DNA of 64,000 nt from Sphingomonas sp. SUN019 (GCF_024758705.1 NZ_CP096971.1:744001-808000); one strand, 5' to 3'; positions 9,479 through 17,638 are shown, counted from the stretch's first letter. The notes: generated by a model not told the origin, from the sequence alone. A program made the numbers and translations.

Positions 9479-9892
9479 ATGCACAATACAGCAAACAGCG
9501 TGTCGGAAGTTACGGTATCTGGCACCTTTCATATCAGGATCCCAAAGTCGCCCGATCACCCACCAATTATTCCGGTTGTCCAGGCGGGCGCTGTCGGAAC
9601 CCAGTCCACTGGGCAGCTTTCTGACGAAGATATGGCCGCTTTCAGGTCTAATGTCGAAGAGATGCTCGATGCCAGTGGACCCGGAACGAACGTTAACGAG
9701 CGGCTTGTGAACGTAATCACCGCCTGCATTTGCGAAGGCATTGATACAGCCGGTTGGATCATTGCGGTGGCGAGAACCTTCGGCTTCAAGCGCGGCCACG
9801 TCGGCTCGGTGTTGACTTATAGCGCAGCTGGGCGGTCCAAGACGCCTCTCTGGCGATGCAATTCGGACGGGCACTACAGCCTACTCGACTAA
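9479..9892 (+). CDS. Unrecognised 137-residue protein with a strong RBS
   Basis: The start is the ATG at 9479, preceded by a perfect AGGAGG at 9467-9472 with 6-nt spacing; the open frame extends further upstream but that part has no support. The product (MHNTANSVSEVTVSGTF...) has a beta-like N-terminus, a helical middle (ITACICEGIDTAGWIIAVARTFGF) and a basic C-terminal stretch (KRGHVGSVLTY). There is no signal peptide or long membrane segment, and I recognise no family. The stop at 9892 is followed 10 nt later by a strong 15-bp hairpin. Strong translation signal plus dedicated hairpin suggest a monocistronic, well-expressed cargo gene. Its AT-rich leader is unlike the neighbouring GC-rich genes. 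Confidence 0.65.
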   Translation: MHNTANSVSEVTVSGTFHIRIPKSPDHPPIIPVVQAGAVGTQSTGQLSDEDMAAFRSNVEEMLDASGPGTNVNERLVNVITACICEGIDTAGWIIAVARTFGFKRGHVGSVLTYSAAGRSKTPLWRCNSDGHYSLLD

Positions 9893-9902
9893 TCCCGACG
9901 AG

Positions 9903-9940
9903 CCCGGGCGTCCCATCTTTAATCGGATGGGACGTTCGGG
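9903..9940 (+). terminator. Hairpin downstream of the 137-residue gene
   Basis: Arms CCCGGGCGTCCCATC (9903-9917) and GATGGGACGTTCGGG (9926-9940) pair over 15 bp with two wobble or mismatch positions around an 8-nt loop. There is no T-tract after it, so it may act as a transcript-end stabiliser or weak terminator. Confidence 0.55.
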
Positions 9941-10147
9941 TAACCGCTATGTCACCTTTCGATTCTTCTAGGCTACAAGCTCGCTGAAGAGGCGAAAACG
10001 CCGGGCCGGTTGGCCGACTGACGGTTTAGTCGGCAGCGTTTGCCGCGCCCTCTTAGACGCGGTCTGCTTCGATCTGGTGTACAAACGGCTTGGAGCATCT
10101 CGATGCCACCACTGAACCGCCTGCGCCGCGGTCCTAGGTCGTCCGCC

Positions 10148-10339
10148 CTATAGCGGCAGCGGCAACTGCCCATCCGGGACGATCACGAACGGTCGTTCGA
10201 GCCGATCCGCGATCAGCGTACCCAGTTCCAGCGCCGCCTCTTCGCGAAGGCGTTCATCCGGAGCAGTGATACCGACTCGCGCCCATCCCGGCGCACTGAG
10301 GACCATCTGGGCGAGCATGAAGGGGCTGGGCATATCCAT
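10148..10339 (-). CDS. DUF6771-like small protein
   Basis: 63 residues, from the ATG at 10339 with AAAGAGG just upstream. The sequence (SPFMLAQMVLSAPGWARVGIT followed by LREEAALELGTLIADRL) resembles the DUF6771 family of short proteins common in sphingomonads; no function is known. It has an amphipathic N-terminal half and an acidic helical C-terminal half, with no signal peptide. It lies 91 bp downstream of the 485-residue gene on the same strand and could be the last gene of that unit. Confidence 0.6.
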   Translation of the reverse strand: MDMPSPFMLAQMVLSAPGWARVGITAPDERLREEAALELGTLIADRLERPFVIVPDGQLPLPL

Positions 10340-10429
10340 GCCTCTTTGTTCCTGTTTTGATCCGGCTCGTTTAGCGGAAAATCTGGACCGCCCGGAGAAT
10401 GCGCAGTCGGAGTTGCCGGCACGACAGGG

Positions 10430-11887
10430 TTAAGGCGCGAGCATGAGGTTCGCGATGTCGCAGCCGCTTCTCAGCCGACGCTTCAATGTTTGTCTCGCCG
10501 CTGCCAGCGTTTCGACCTCCTCCGTCATTTGATCGGCGAGAGCCCCCGTTGCGAGGCCTTCTTGAATCTTGGCGGCAGTACTGCCTAGTGGTGCGTAGAT
10601 GGCGGGATCCACCAGATTGCGGTCAAGCTCTTCCCACTCGTCCACGTCGCGTGCGACCCGGCTCAAGTTAATTTTCGGTCGCGGCGAGCGCAGAAGCATT
10701 TCTTGCGGTTCAGCCGAGAGGTGCTTGCGCATGTTCCCGGCCGTCGCGGGCATGCACCACCACGAACCTGAACCGAGGTCAGGGTTTTCGTAGGCGGCGG
10801 CACTCTGATCAAGGAACAAATGGGCTTGCCAATCTGAGCTTTCGATCGAATCGGCACCGAGCGACCAAACCCCGCTGTCTGTCCACATAGTGTATCCGCG
10901 ACCTTCGGGGCAAATTCGCCAGATCGTGTCGCCCGTCCGTCCTTGAATCGAGGCCGTTGGCCGCTCCATGAGCCATGCTGCGATCGTGGAAGGGACAGTC
11001 AACGAACTGGCGATCGGAACTAGCGCAAGGTACGTGGTGGATGCCGCCCGGATCGTGATCTGCCCCGGATGATCGAGCTTGGTTCCGTCTCGCTCCACCA
11101 GTGCGAACACCTTGGAAGACCAGTCATGGGACCGACGAGCCAGAGCAATCTTAGGGCAGAAGAGCGGTGCGCCGCACCGGGGAGTCCCATCCTCGCTGCG
11201 ATCATACCGCCAGGATCCGTCGACCGCCCCGCCCGTCGCGAAATCGAATTTATGGAAGGTCTCTGACAGCCAATTGGTAATCCGAAGGTCCAGGCCCGCC
11301 GCGCCCGTCAGGCAGACATTGTCGCTCGATAGCTGATCGAAGAGCTTGCTCAAACCAGACCGAGCGTCGACCCTTCCCGCCATTACCTCGAGTGCCCGGG
11401 ACAAGCGATCCGCCCAATCTCGATCTTCGTTCGCGTGTTGAACGTCAAACGAGGTGCCGCGGAACAGCCGTTCTATCGCGATCCTTCGATCGCCGGCGAT
11501 AGCAAGTGCAACGTTCAGATAGCGGTCCACGCGAGGAGTTAGTCTGCGGAGCCGATCCCCGTCGACCTGATCGACGGTTTCCGGAATGGTCAGATTGCCG
11601 CGATAGCCGCTTTGCTCGTCGCCCGAGAAACCGGCGGCGGCCAACGCTTCAACCTTCCCGCCGCGCCGCAGCTTGCCGAGCATCGCGTCGAGATTGCGCG
11701 CCAATGTAATCAGGTCGCGCCGCTCGCTCGGCAACCTCTTCCTCAGCTTCCAGACAGTTGCCTTATCGCCTGGACTAGCCGCCTCGAACCGTTCCTCGAC
11801 GCGCTTGATGATATCTTCGTTTAGGGTTGGAACGAGGCTCGACGGTTCGCGCTTCTCACCTTTCCGAGGGAAGGGATGGACGCTCAC
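10430..11887 (-). CDS. Unrecognised 485-residue protein, partner of the glycosylase-fold gene
   Basis: The start is GTG at 11887, overlapping the TGA of the upstream gene by 4 nt, with GGGAG just ahead, so the two are translationally coupled. No catalytic motif is evident. The N-terminus is charged (residues 1-90 predicted helical, KRVEERFEAASPGDKATVW then LITLARNLDAMLGKLRR). The middle has aromatic- and cysteine-bearing beta-like segments (NVCLTGAAGLDLRITNW; DGTPRCGAPLFCPKI; GDTIWRICPEGRGYTMW). The last ~90 residues look like a coiled coil (WEELDRNLVDP... LATGALADQMTEEVETLAAARQTLKRRL). It has no signal peptide or transmembrane segment, so it is cytoplasmic. The coupling implies that its product works with the glycosylase-like protein. 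I do not recognise a family. Confidence 0.75.
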   Translation of the reverse strand: MSVHPFPRKGEKREPSSLVPTLNEDIIKRVEERFEAASPGDKATVWKLRKRLPSERRDLITLARNLDAMLGKLRRGGKVEALAAAGFSGDEQSGYRGNLTIPETVDQVDGDRLRRLTPRVDRYLNVALAIAGDRRIAIERLFRGTSFDVQHANEDRDWADRLSRALEVMAGRVDARSGLSKLFDQLSSDNVCLTGAAGLDLRITNWLSETFHKFDFATGGAVDGSWRYDRSEDGTPRCGAPLFCPKIALARRSHDWSSKVFALVERDGTKLDHPGQITIRAASTTYLALVPIASSLTVPSTIAAWLMERPTASIQGRTGDTIWRICPEGRGYTMWTDSGVWSLGADSIESSDWQAHLFLDQSAAAYENPDLGSGSWWCMPATAGNMRKHLSAEPQEMLLRSPRPKINLSRVARDVDEWEELDRNLVDPAIYAPLGSTAAKIQEGLATGALADQMTEEVETLAAARQTLKRRLRSGCDIANLMLAP

Positions 11888-12546
11888 TCCCGCTCCTCCC
11901 GCAAACGGGTGAGCACTTCCTTCGCCTGCGGCGTAATGCGACTGTCGCCGATGGCGCGCTTCAGCAGGACGACATCGTGCGACCGATCCGCCCCGGCCGC
12001 GACCAGAGCGTCATACGCCTTACAACCAAGCGCAACGATGCGCCGGGGTGCTAGTGCCGCAACCTGTTGCTGCGTCGAGATCAGCCATGCGCGGCGCAAC
12101 TCTGCACTACGCGCCGGCCTGTCACCGCGAGTGCGAAAAGGAACCACGTTTAGAAACGCAGCCTGTGAAGCGTCGCTACCAGTGGCATCGAGGACCGCAT
12201 CGACCACCCGCCGAATATTGTGCGTCGCTTGGATGCCGATCCATGCGTCCGACAACGCCCGAAGGCCCGCCGCGCGCTCGTCGCTAGAGGCCGCGTCGCG
12301 GAATCGCCGGATAAGACCGTACAGCGTCACGTCCGCGGGGTTGATCCGATAGGTATCGCCGCCGCCGCCTGGATTAATCGCCATTAACAGCGTGCCGCCT
12401 GGACGCCAGTTCTTGCCGATCCAGCCCGGCGCGGCGGTCAGCGCATCGTGCTGCGCGCAAATAGGCATGAGACGCTGATCGTCGAACACAGCGTCGCGCT
12501 TGAGATTTGCGGTATTGTGGAATGCGTTGATGAGCACCTGCGACAT
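11884..12546 (-). CDS. Uracil-DNA-glycosylase-fold protein
   Basis: 220 residues from the ATG at 12546, which has GGGAG about 11 nt upstream; an extended frame to 12591 lacks this signal. Residues 53-64 (LLMAINPGGGGD) resemble UDG motif I (G-x-N/D-PG), residues 131-142 (FLNVVPFRTRGD) occupy the position of the conserved Asn strand, and 170-179 (RIVALGCKAYDAL region) matches the later VALG-x-A strand. The C-terminal motif II of active glycosylases (HPSP-type) is not visible; in its place is VVLLKRAIGDSRITPQ. It could therefore be a divergent glycosylase, a base-binding sensor or an inactive member. It is the first gene of a two-gene unit with the 485-residue protein. Fold assignment is by motif pattern and should be treated as probable. 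Confidence 0.65.
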   Translation of the reverse strand: MSQVLINAFHNTANLKRDAVFDDQRLMPICAQHDALTAAPGWIGKNWRPGGTLLMAINPGGGGDTYRINPADVTLYGLIRRFRDAASSDERAAGLRALSDAWIGIQATHNIRRVVDAVLDATGSDASQAAFLNVVPFRTRGDRPARSAELRRAWLISTQQQVAALAPRRIVALGCKAYDALVAAGADRSHDVVLLKRAIGDSRITPQAKEVLTRLREERE

Positions 12547-12937
12547 GACTTGTGACTCCCAAGAATGATGTCCGTCTCTCCGAACTGTCACGCCAGCCCG
12601 GCGTTGAAGGAATGGTCACACGACAAGGTAATCGAGCCCACTCTGCCGGTGTTACTAGCGACCGCCGGCTGCGCTTTGGCCACTTCCGATGACAGATGTT
12701 TACCTCGGGAATTCGGTTTGCGTCTCGCGTATTCGTACTTTTGTTTTCTACTAGGTTTGTACGGCATTCTACGTGATTGCCTCTAGCTCTTAGGGCTGCG
12801 GCAGGCCTGTGGGTTGCATCGCCCGGGAGACCGACAGCGAGCTTTTCGCTAACGAGCGCCCGGCGGCTCCTATCTTGGCGGTGAAATGATGCGGCCCCTT
12901 TTGCCGAACTGCGCGTTGGACGATTGAGGAGATTAGA
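12547..12937. other. Divergent leader region, no gene seen
   Basis: About 390 bp between the glycosylase-fold gene (leftward) and the 49-residue acidic gene (rightward). It must contain both promoters; no clear element can be picked by eye and the frames here lack ribosome binding sites. Confidence 0.5.
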
Positions 12938-13087
12938 ATGTCTGACCCCGCTAAAAATCCCGCCGACGATGATGGCGTCCTGCCGACCGAAGCAGACGAC
13001 GTGGCTAAGCCTGAGCAACCACCAATGGACGACGATGCGTCGGGTCTGCCGGACGACGATGCTGAAAAGCTGGGAGACTTCGCATAG
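12938..13087 (+). CDS. 49-residue acidic protein
   Basis: ATG at 12938 with GAGGAG centred 9 nt upstream and a TAG at 13085-13087. The product begins MSDPAKNPADDDGVLP and has three Asp-rich clusters (ADDDG, MDDDASG, PDDDAEK), with about a third acidic residues and no aromatic residue except a Phe near the end. It is presumably unstructured and cytoplasmic. Asp-rich mimicry of DNA is one possibility, but nothing shows it. Real-gene status rests on the strong ribosome binding site and the biased composition. It lies alone between the glycosylase unit and the recombinase unit. Confidence 0.6.
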   Translation: MSDPAKNPADDDGVLPTEADDVAKPEQPPMDDDASGLPDDDAEKLGDFA

Positions 13088-13439
13088 TGCCGGTTTTGAA
13101 ACTGACCCTGCCTTTAACGCTGCGTGGCGAGTGATAGACGATAGCGCCGACGCGAGCGTGGTGTCGCTGCCTTGGGCTACAGCGCCGACGGGCGTAGGTT
13201 CGACGAACTGTCGTTGGTGCGACAGGACCATCTACTTGCCAGCCGTTCCATGCTCAACGCGACCGGTGGACGGTCTCTTGGATATGTTAACTGTCCCCGG
13301 CGCGGGAGATCGTTGCAAGTATGAGTTGAGCACCCGTAGCGAGCTTGGGGAATGATGCTCAGCGGTATGCGAAAATTGCTACAAGCCGTTTTCCTCGGCC
13401 TTGGCGGCCGAAGCGCAAAGGCACTTCACGCCTAGCTCG
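13088..13439. other. Intergenic stretch, no gene seen
   Basis: About 350 bp between the acidic small gene and the tiny membrane peptide gene. Several overlapping frames exist on both strands, but none has a ribosome binding site or protein-like composition. Confidence 0.5.
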
Positions 13440-13532
13440 TTACGATTTGCGCCGAAGCGACCAAATCAGCGCAGAACAGCTTGTGACGAATGCTGCGACG
13501 GCGGCCAGCATAGCGGGATCGAGAACGATCAT
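13440..13532 (-). CDS. 30-residue single-pass membrane peptide
   Basis: Runs from the ATG at 13532 to the TAA at 13440. It is preceded by AAGGAG with 8-nt spacing. The peptide starts MIVLDPAMLAAVAAFV, continues through a hydrophobic span of about 20 residues ending in ALIW, and closes with the basic tail SLRRKS, a positive-inside topology with the C-terminus in the cytoplasm. It lies 87 bp downstream of the HTH-like gene on the same strand. Function unknown; the size resembles type I toxins or small regulatory membrane peptides. Confidence 0.55.
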   Translation of the reverse strand: MIVLDPAMLAAVAAFVTSCSALIWSLRRKS

Positions 13533-13619
13533 AGCGCGACTCCTTTCTCCAGTATGTGTCAGAACGGAGCGGAGTAGGAAAGAACAAAAACGGAACGGAA
13601 GGTCGCCATCTTTGAACCG

Positions 13620-13991
13620 CTAGGGTGCGCCTCCCCGTTGCCGACGAAGGATTTGGAACGCTCCGCTGGCCTTTGCGAGCGCGACCTCGATCGCGTGAAG
13701 GTCACTATCTAGTAACGCTGCCTCCCGCCCAGCAAGTTCCTGCACCACAGCCCAGACGTCATCACTTTCACGCGCGAGGGCTAGAAGGTGCACGCCGCTC
13801 GGTCCGCCATCGCCGTTTATCCATGTTCGGGCGGTGCGATCACAAGCACCAGTCCATCGAACGACCGTCTTGGTCGCGCGACGGCTGGAGCCCAACGTGC
13901 CACGTAACGCCTCACTTATTCGGGCCACATAAACCGCGTCGGAAACACGTTTCGGTCTCTTGGGAAGACTCCTGCCGGTTTTAGGAAGCAT
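13620..13991 (-). CDS. HTH-like protein divergent from the recombinase operon
   Basis: 123 residues, ATG at 13991 with AAGGAG about 8 nt upstream. Residues ~35-75 (SRRATKTVVRWTGACDRTARTWINGDGGPSG split over two helices) look like a helix-turn-helix of the type seen in small proteins near alphaproteobacterial recombinases; the rest is helical (HLLALARESDDVWAVV). The basic N-terminus (KRPKR) fits DNA binding. Only 61 bp separate its start from that of the serine recombinase on the other strand, so it is well placed to control both promoters. The 30-residue membrane peptide follows downstream. Specific function not established. Confidence 0.65.
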   Translation of the reverse strand: MLPKTGRSLPKRPKRVSDAVYVARISEALRGTLGSSRRATKTVVRWTGACDRTARTWINGDGGPSGVHLLALARESDDVWAVVQELAGREAALLDSDLHAIEVALAKASGAFQILRRQRGGAP

Positions 13992-14052
13992 CCTGCCGCT
14001 CCTTCCGCGCTAACGGTGAAGGCTCTACGCCGCGTCAGCACATAGGTCGGCA

Positions 14053-15624
14053 ATGGTAATCAATTGGAACCATCCCACTGACGGCGACGAGGCCCCGCCA
14101 CCTCGGCGCAGGGCGGCTATTTACGTGCGAATGTCGACCGAGCATCAGCAGTATTCGACTGACAACCAAGCCGCCGCGATCCAGCTTTATGCCGATCACC
14201 GTGGTTTCGAGATTGTTCGCACTTATTCGGATGACGGAAAGAGCGGGCTGAACATCGGGGGGCGCGCTGGCCTTCAAACGCTTCTTGCGGATGTAGAAGG
14301 CGGTAAGGCGGATTTCACCGATCTGATCGTTTATGATGTTAGCCGGTTTGGCCGGTTTCAAGACCCGGACGAGGCTGCTTCGTACGAGTTGCGTTGCAGG
14401 CAAGCTGGAGTCGCCGTCCACTATTGCGCAGAGCAGTTTGAGAACGATGGGAGCATAGGTTCCTCGATAATCAAAACGGTCAAACGCGCGATGGCTGGCG
14501 AGTACAGCCGCGAGTTATCGGTCAAAGTTTTTGCAGGTCAGGCAAACTTGATTCGGCTTGGCTACCGGCAGGGCGGTATGGCGGGATACGGGTTGCGGCG
14601 GCTGCTCGTCGATCAAGACGGAAATCCCAAGGCAGAACTTTCCCGCGGCGAACACAAAAGTATCGCGACCGATCGGGTGGTCTTGAGCCTCGGCCCACCT
14701 GAAGAAGTCGCCGTTGTGCGAGAGGTTTATTCGTTATTCACGACCTACGGCCGTACCGAAACTGAGATCGCAAATATTCTGAATGAACGCGGCGTACTCT
14801 CAGACCTTGATCGTGGATGGACGCGCGGCACCGTCCATCAGCTTTTGATCAACGAGAAGTATATCGGCAACAATGTGTGGGCGAAAACGTCCTTTAAGCT
14901 TAAGCAAAATTACGCATCGAATGACCCGAGCGAATGGGTGCGCGCGGAAGGCGTTTTTCCGTCCATTGTGGATACTGAGGCCTTCATTGCGGCCCAGAAG
15001 ATTATTGCCAAACGGTCCGAACGTCTCACCGACGCTGAGATGCTAGACAGCCTTCGCTCGATCTTAGTCGAGAAGGGCGTTCTGACTGGACTTATTGTCG
15101 ATGAGGCGGCGACCGCTCCATCTAGCAGCACATTTAGAGCTCGTTTTGGAAGCCTCCTACGTGCCTACACGCTGGTGGGTTTCGTACCCCGAAATGATTA
15201 CCGCTATCTCGAGGTGAATCGCGCACTGCGCCAGATGCACCCAAGCGTCGTGGAAGAGGCGATCTTGGGACTTTGCGCGGCCGGTGGCGACATCAAACGG
15301 GACCCGTCGTCCGACATTCTCACGATCAACAGCGAATTCACCGCCTCGATCATCGTCGTTCGATGTTTTGCCACGGCTGGTGGCTCCCTTCGATGGAAGC
15401 TCCGATTTGACACCGCGCTAAAGCCGGACCTGACCGTTGCGATCCGGATGGACGAGGCAAATGAGGTCGCGAAGGATTATTACATCCTACCACGTCTCGA
15501 TATGCGCGATGCGACCCTTCGCCTCGCCGAGCATAACGGACTGTCGTTCGATGCCTACCGGTTCGATACGCTCGACCCCTTTTATAGATTGGCTTCGCGC
15601 GAACCACTTCGGAGGGTCGCATGA
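14053..15624 (+). CDS. Large serine recombinase
   Basis: 523 residues. Resolvase domain at 20-165: AAIYVRMSTEHQ with the nucleophilic Ser28, YDVSRFGRFQDPDEA with the conserved Arg pair, and the long E-helix region (KRAMAGEYSRELS). The recombinase domain follows at ~170-300 (GGMAGYGLRR; LLINEKYIGNNVW). The C-terminal ~200 residues contain no paired CxxC, so the usual zinc ribbon of large serine integrases is absent. Its last 4 nt overlap the start of the ParB-like gene (ATGA), giving a coupled three-gene operon. The ATG at 14053 is chosen because the catalytic strand begins about 20 residues later; its ribosome binding site is weak (AGGT). It may move DNA at a site of its own, independent of the tyrosine integrase. 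Confidence 0.92.
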   Translation: MVINWNHPTDGDEAPPPRRRAAIYVRMSTEHQQYSTDNQAAAIQLYADHRGFEIVRTYSDDGKSGLNIGGRAGLQTLLADVEGGKADFTDLIVYDVSRFGRFQDPDEAASYELRCRQAGVAVHYCAEQFENDGSIGSSIIKTVKRAMAGEYSRELSVKVFAGQANLIRLGYRQGGMAGYGLRRLLVDQDGNPKAELSRGEHKSIATDRVVLSLGPPEEVAVVREVYSLFTTYGRTETEIANILNERGVLSDLDRGWTRGTVHQLLINEKYIGNNVWAKTSFKLKQNYASNDPSEWVRAEGVFPSIVDTEAFIAAQKIIAKRSERLTDAEMLDSLRSILVEKGVLTGLIVDEAATAPSSSTFRARFGSLLRAYTLVGFVPRNDYRYLEVNRALRQMHPSVVEEAILGLCAAGGDIKRDPSSDILTINSEFTASIIVVRCFATAGGSLRWKLRFDTALKPDLTVAIRMDEANEVAKDYYILPRLDMRDATLRLAEHNGLSFDAYRFDTLDPFYRLASREPLRRVA

Positions 15625-16514
15625 CAACGCATACAGACTCGCAGCGCATAGAGTGGATTCCCCTAGACCGGATCGTCGTCGTTAATCCGAGAACTCGCAA
15701 CAAGCACGGGTTTCGTGAGATCGTCGACAATATCGCTCAGATAGGTTTGAAGCGTCCTATCACGGTAACCCGTCGCATTCAGGCAGACGGTCCGTTCTAC
15801 GATTTGGTTTGCGGCCAAGGGCGACTGGAAGCTTACGAGGCATTGGGCCAGCGGGAGGTGCCTGCTTTGGTGGTCACCGCCGATCCGGAGGACTGCCTGA
15901 TCGCAAGCCTCATTGAAAATTGCGCTCGTCGCCAGCATCAAGCTATCGATTTGCTGCAGGATATAGGCCGACTGCGCGAACGCGGCTATGCGGCCGCCGA
16001 CATCGCCCGCAAAACTGGTCTTTCCGTTGAGTATGTGAACGGCGTCACGAGACTCTTGGAGAAGGGTGAGCAGCGATTGCTGCGTTCGGTCGAGTCTAAG
16101 GCGATGCCGCTGAGCGTCGCCGTCGAGATCGCGGAAGCCGAAGACCACGACGTACAACGAGCCCTGCAACTCGCTTATGAACGCGGGCAGCTACGCGGCA
16201 AAAAATTGATTGTTGCGAAAAATATCGTCGAAGCGCGCCGACGGCGAGGGAAAGGACTAGCCCCAACGGGCCCCCATCAAACGCCGCGCCTTTCGTCGGC
16301 CGGGCTGGTACGTGCCTATCAAGAGGATGTGGCCCGAAAACGCGAGATGATCCGGCGCGCAAACGCCACCGCTGATCGGCTGATGCTGATCACTGAAGCG
16401 CTAAAGCGGCTGTCGAAGGATGAGCATTTCCTGGGCCTGTTAGAGGACGAGGATTTGGCGACGATGCCAGCGGTGCTCGCCGCTCGGTTATCTGGTTTGA
16501 GGGCCGCTCCATGA
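15621..16514 (+). CDS. ParB/RepB/Spo0J-like nuclease-domain protein
   Basis: 297 residues. The N-terminal ParB domain has VCGQGRLEAYEALG (the GERRxxA-type CTP-binding motif in a GQGRLEA form) near residues 65-80 and SLIENCARRQHQAIDLLQDI (ENxxR motif) near 95-115. An HTH segment follows (AADIARKTGLSVEYVNGVTRLL). The C-terminal third is basic and helical. Coupled by 4-nt overlaps to the recombinase before it and the RepB-like gene after it. ParB relatives act as DNA-sliding clamps that load at a specific site. There is no ParA gene nearby, so a role in recombination or regulation is more likely than partition; that is inference. Confidence 0.88.
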   Translation: MTTHTDSQRIEWIPLDRIVVVNPRTRNKHGFREIVDNIAQIGLKRPITVTRRIQADGPFYDLVCGQGRLEAYEALGQREVPALVVTADPEDCLIASLIENCARRQHQAIDLLQDIGRLRERGYAAADIARKTGLSVEYVNGVTRLLEKGEQRLLRSVESKAMPLSVAVEIAEAEDHDVQRALQLAYERGQLRGKKLIVAKNIVEARRRRGKGLAPTGPHQTPRLSSAGLVRAYQEDVARKREMIRRANATADRLMLITEALKRLSKDEHFLGLLEDEDLATMPAVLAARLSGLRAAP

Positions 16515-17404
16515 CCCCGAAACGTCCTACGATTCCCGTAAAGATCGGCTTCGAGGAGGTGAGCGTGCGCCTTCCGATTGAGGCGATCTTCCCGCTGAGA
16601 GAGGTCACAGCGGCGGTCAGGAACTCGATAAAATACGGACAGATAGCTGCTTCGATTGCCGAGGTCGGTATCATCGAGCCACCCGTCGTGACGCGAGACC
16701 GTCAGGATCGGACTCGATTTCACCTGCTTGACGGGCACCTACGCATCGCAATTATGCGCGAACGTGGCGAGAACGATGTCATTTGTTTGGTCGCACTCGA
16801 CGACGAAGCTTTCACATATAACAAGCGGGTTAGCCGCATCGCCACTATTCAAGAGCACCGGATGATTCTGAACGCTGTCAAAAAAGGCGTATCGGAGGAG
16901 AGATTGGCACGGGCACTTAACGTCAACATCGCCAACATAAGGATAAAGCGAAATTTGCTAGTCGGGATTTGTCCCGAAGCGGCAGCGCTGCTCGGAGACA
17001 AGCACGTCCCTATCCACGTTTTTACAGAGCTTCGCTTTTTAAAGCCCCTGCGACAAATTGAAGCCGTTCAAGCCATGATCGCTATGAACCGATACTCGGT
17101 CAGCTATGCCAAATCCTTGGTAGCTGCGACCCAAGAAGGCGATTTGGTTGAAGGACGCCCGCGGCGACCCAGGGGCCTCACCGAGGATGAAATCGCGGTG
17201 ATGCAGCGCGAGTCTGAAAACATCGACCGAGAGTTCAAGCTTGTTGCGGAAAACTATGGAGCCGATCACCTCGATCTTGTTTTGGCTGTGGGATACGTGA
17301 ACCGACTGCTCGGCAACGCACGTGTGGTCCGCCATCTCGCACATCGCCATGCTGATATACTTTCTGAATTTCAGAAGCTGACGGAGTTGCAGGAAGCAGC
17401 GTGA
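16511..17404 (+). CDS. ParB-like protein with RepB C-terminal domain
   Basis: 297 residues, the third gene of the coupled unit (ATGA overlap with the previous stop). The ParB-like N-terminus shows FHLLDGHLRIAIMRERG in place of GERRxxA, so the CTP-motif is divergent; the following segment VSRIATIQEHRMILNAVKKGVSEERLARALNV is the HTH-bearing linker. The C-terminal ~130 residues (LLGDKHVPIHVFTELRFLKP, MNRYSVSYAKSLVAATQ) match the plasmid partitioning RepB C-terminal domain family. It is paralogous to its neighbour in overall plan but clearly different in sequence. Together they could form a heteromeric DNA-binding partner of the recombinase. Confidence 0.85.
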   Translation: MTPKRPTIPVKIGFEEVSVRLPIEAIFPLREVTAAVRNSIKYGQIAASIAEVGIIEPPVVTRDRQDRTRFHLLDGHLRIAIMRERGENDVICLVALDDEAFTYNKRVSRIATIQEHRMILNAVKKGVSEERLARALNVNIANIRIKRNLLVGICPEAAALLGDKHVPIHVFTELRFLKPLRQIEAVQAMIAMNRYSVSYAKSLVAATQEGDLVEGRPRRPRGLTEDEIAVMQRESENIDREFKLVAENYGADHLDLVLAVGYVNRLLGNARVVRHLAHRHADILSEFQKLTELQEAA

Positions 17405-17638
17405 TGGATCGCAGTCCTTGTAGAAGCCATACATCGAGCGTGCGAACTGAGCCGCCGTTCAGGGGTATAGAGGGGGGCGATTTTGCGTCGGCCCTCCTAC
17501 CAAAGTGCTTTCAGTAGGACGCCGCCCTAATCTGATTTCTGCCGAGTTTGGGAACGTCGTGGGTTAGCACATAAAACGGGACTGGTTCACACGATAACTA
17601 ACTCGAATTAATGGATATTTTCTCGATCGTGAGTAACC
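17405..17638. other. Right end of the element, no gene seen
   Basis: About 230 bp between the RepB-like gene and attR. Only short unsupported frames. Confidence 0.5.

Noticed and set aside
9893..9945. Possible small RNA or riboswitch at the hairpin after the 137-residue gene
   Set aside because: Only a simple hairpin is visible; it is listed as a terminator-like structure without further claim.
12374..13231. Minus-strand frame of 285 codons
   Set aside because: Overlaps the glycosylase-fold gene and the 49-residue gene in other frames, has no ribosome binding site and no protein-like composition.
12924..13355. Plus-strand frame of 143 codons over the small acidic gene
   Set aside because: The frame with the good ribosome binding site is the 49-codon one at 12938; this longer frame lacks any signal.
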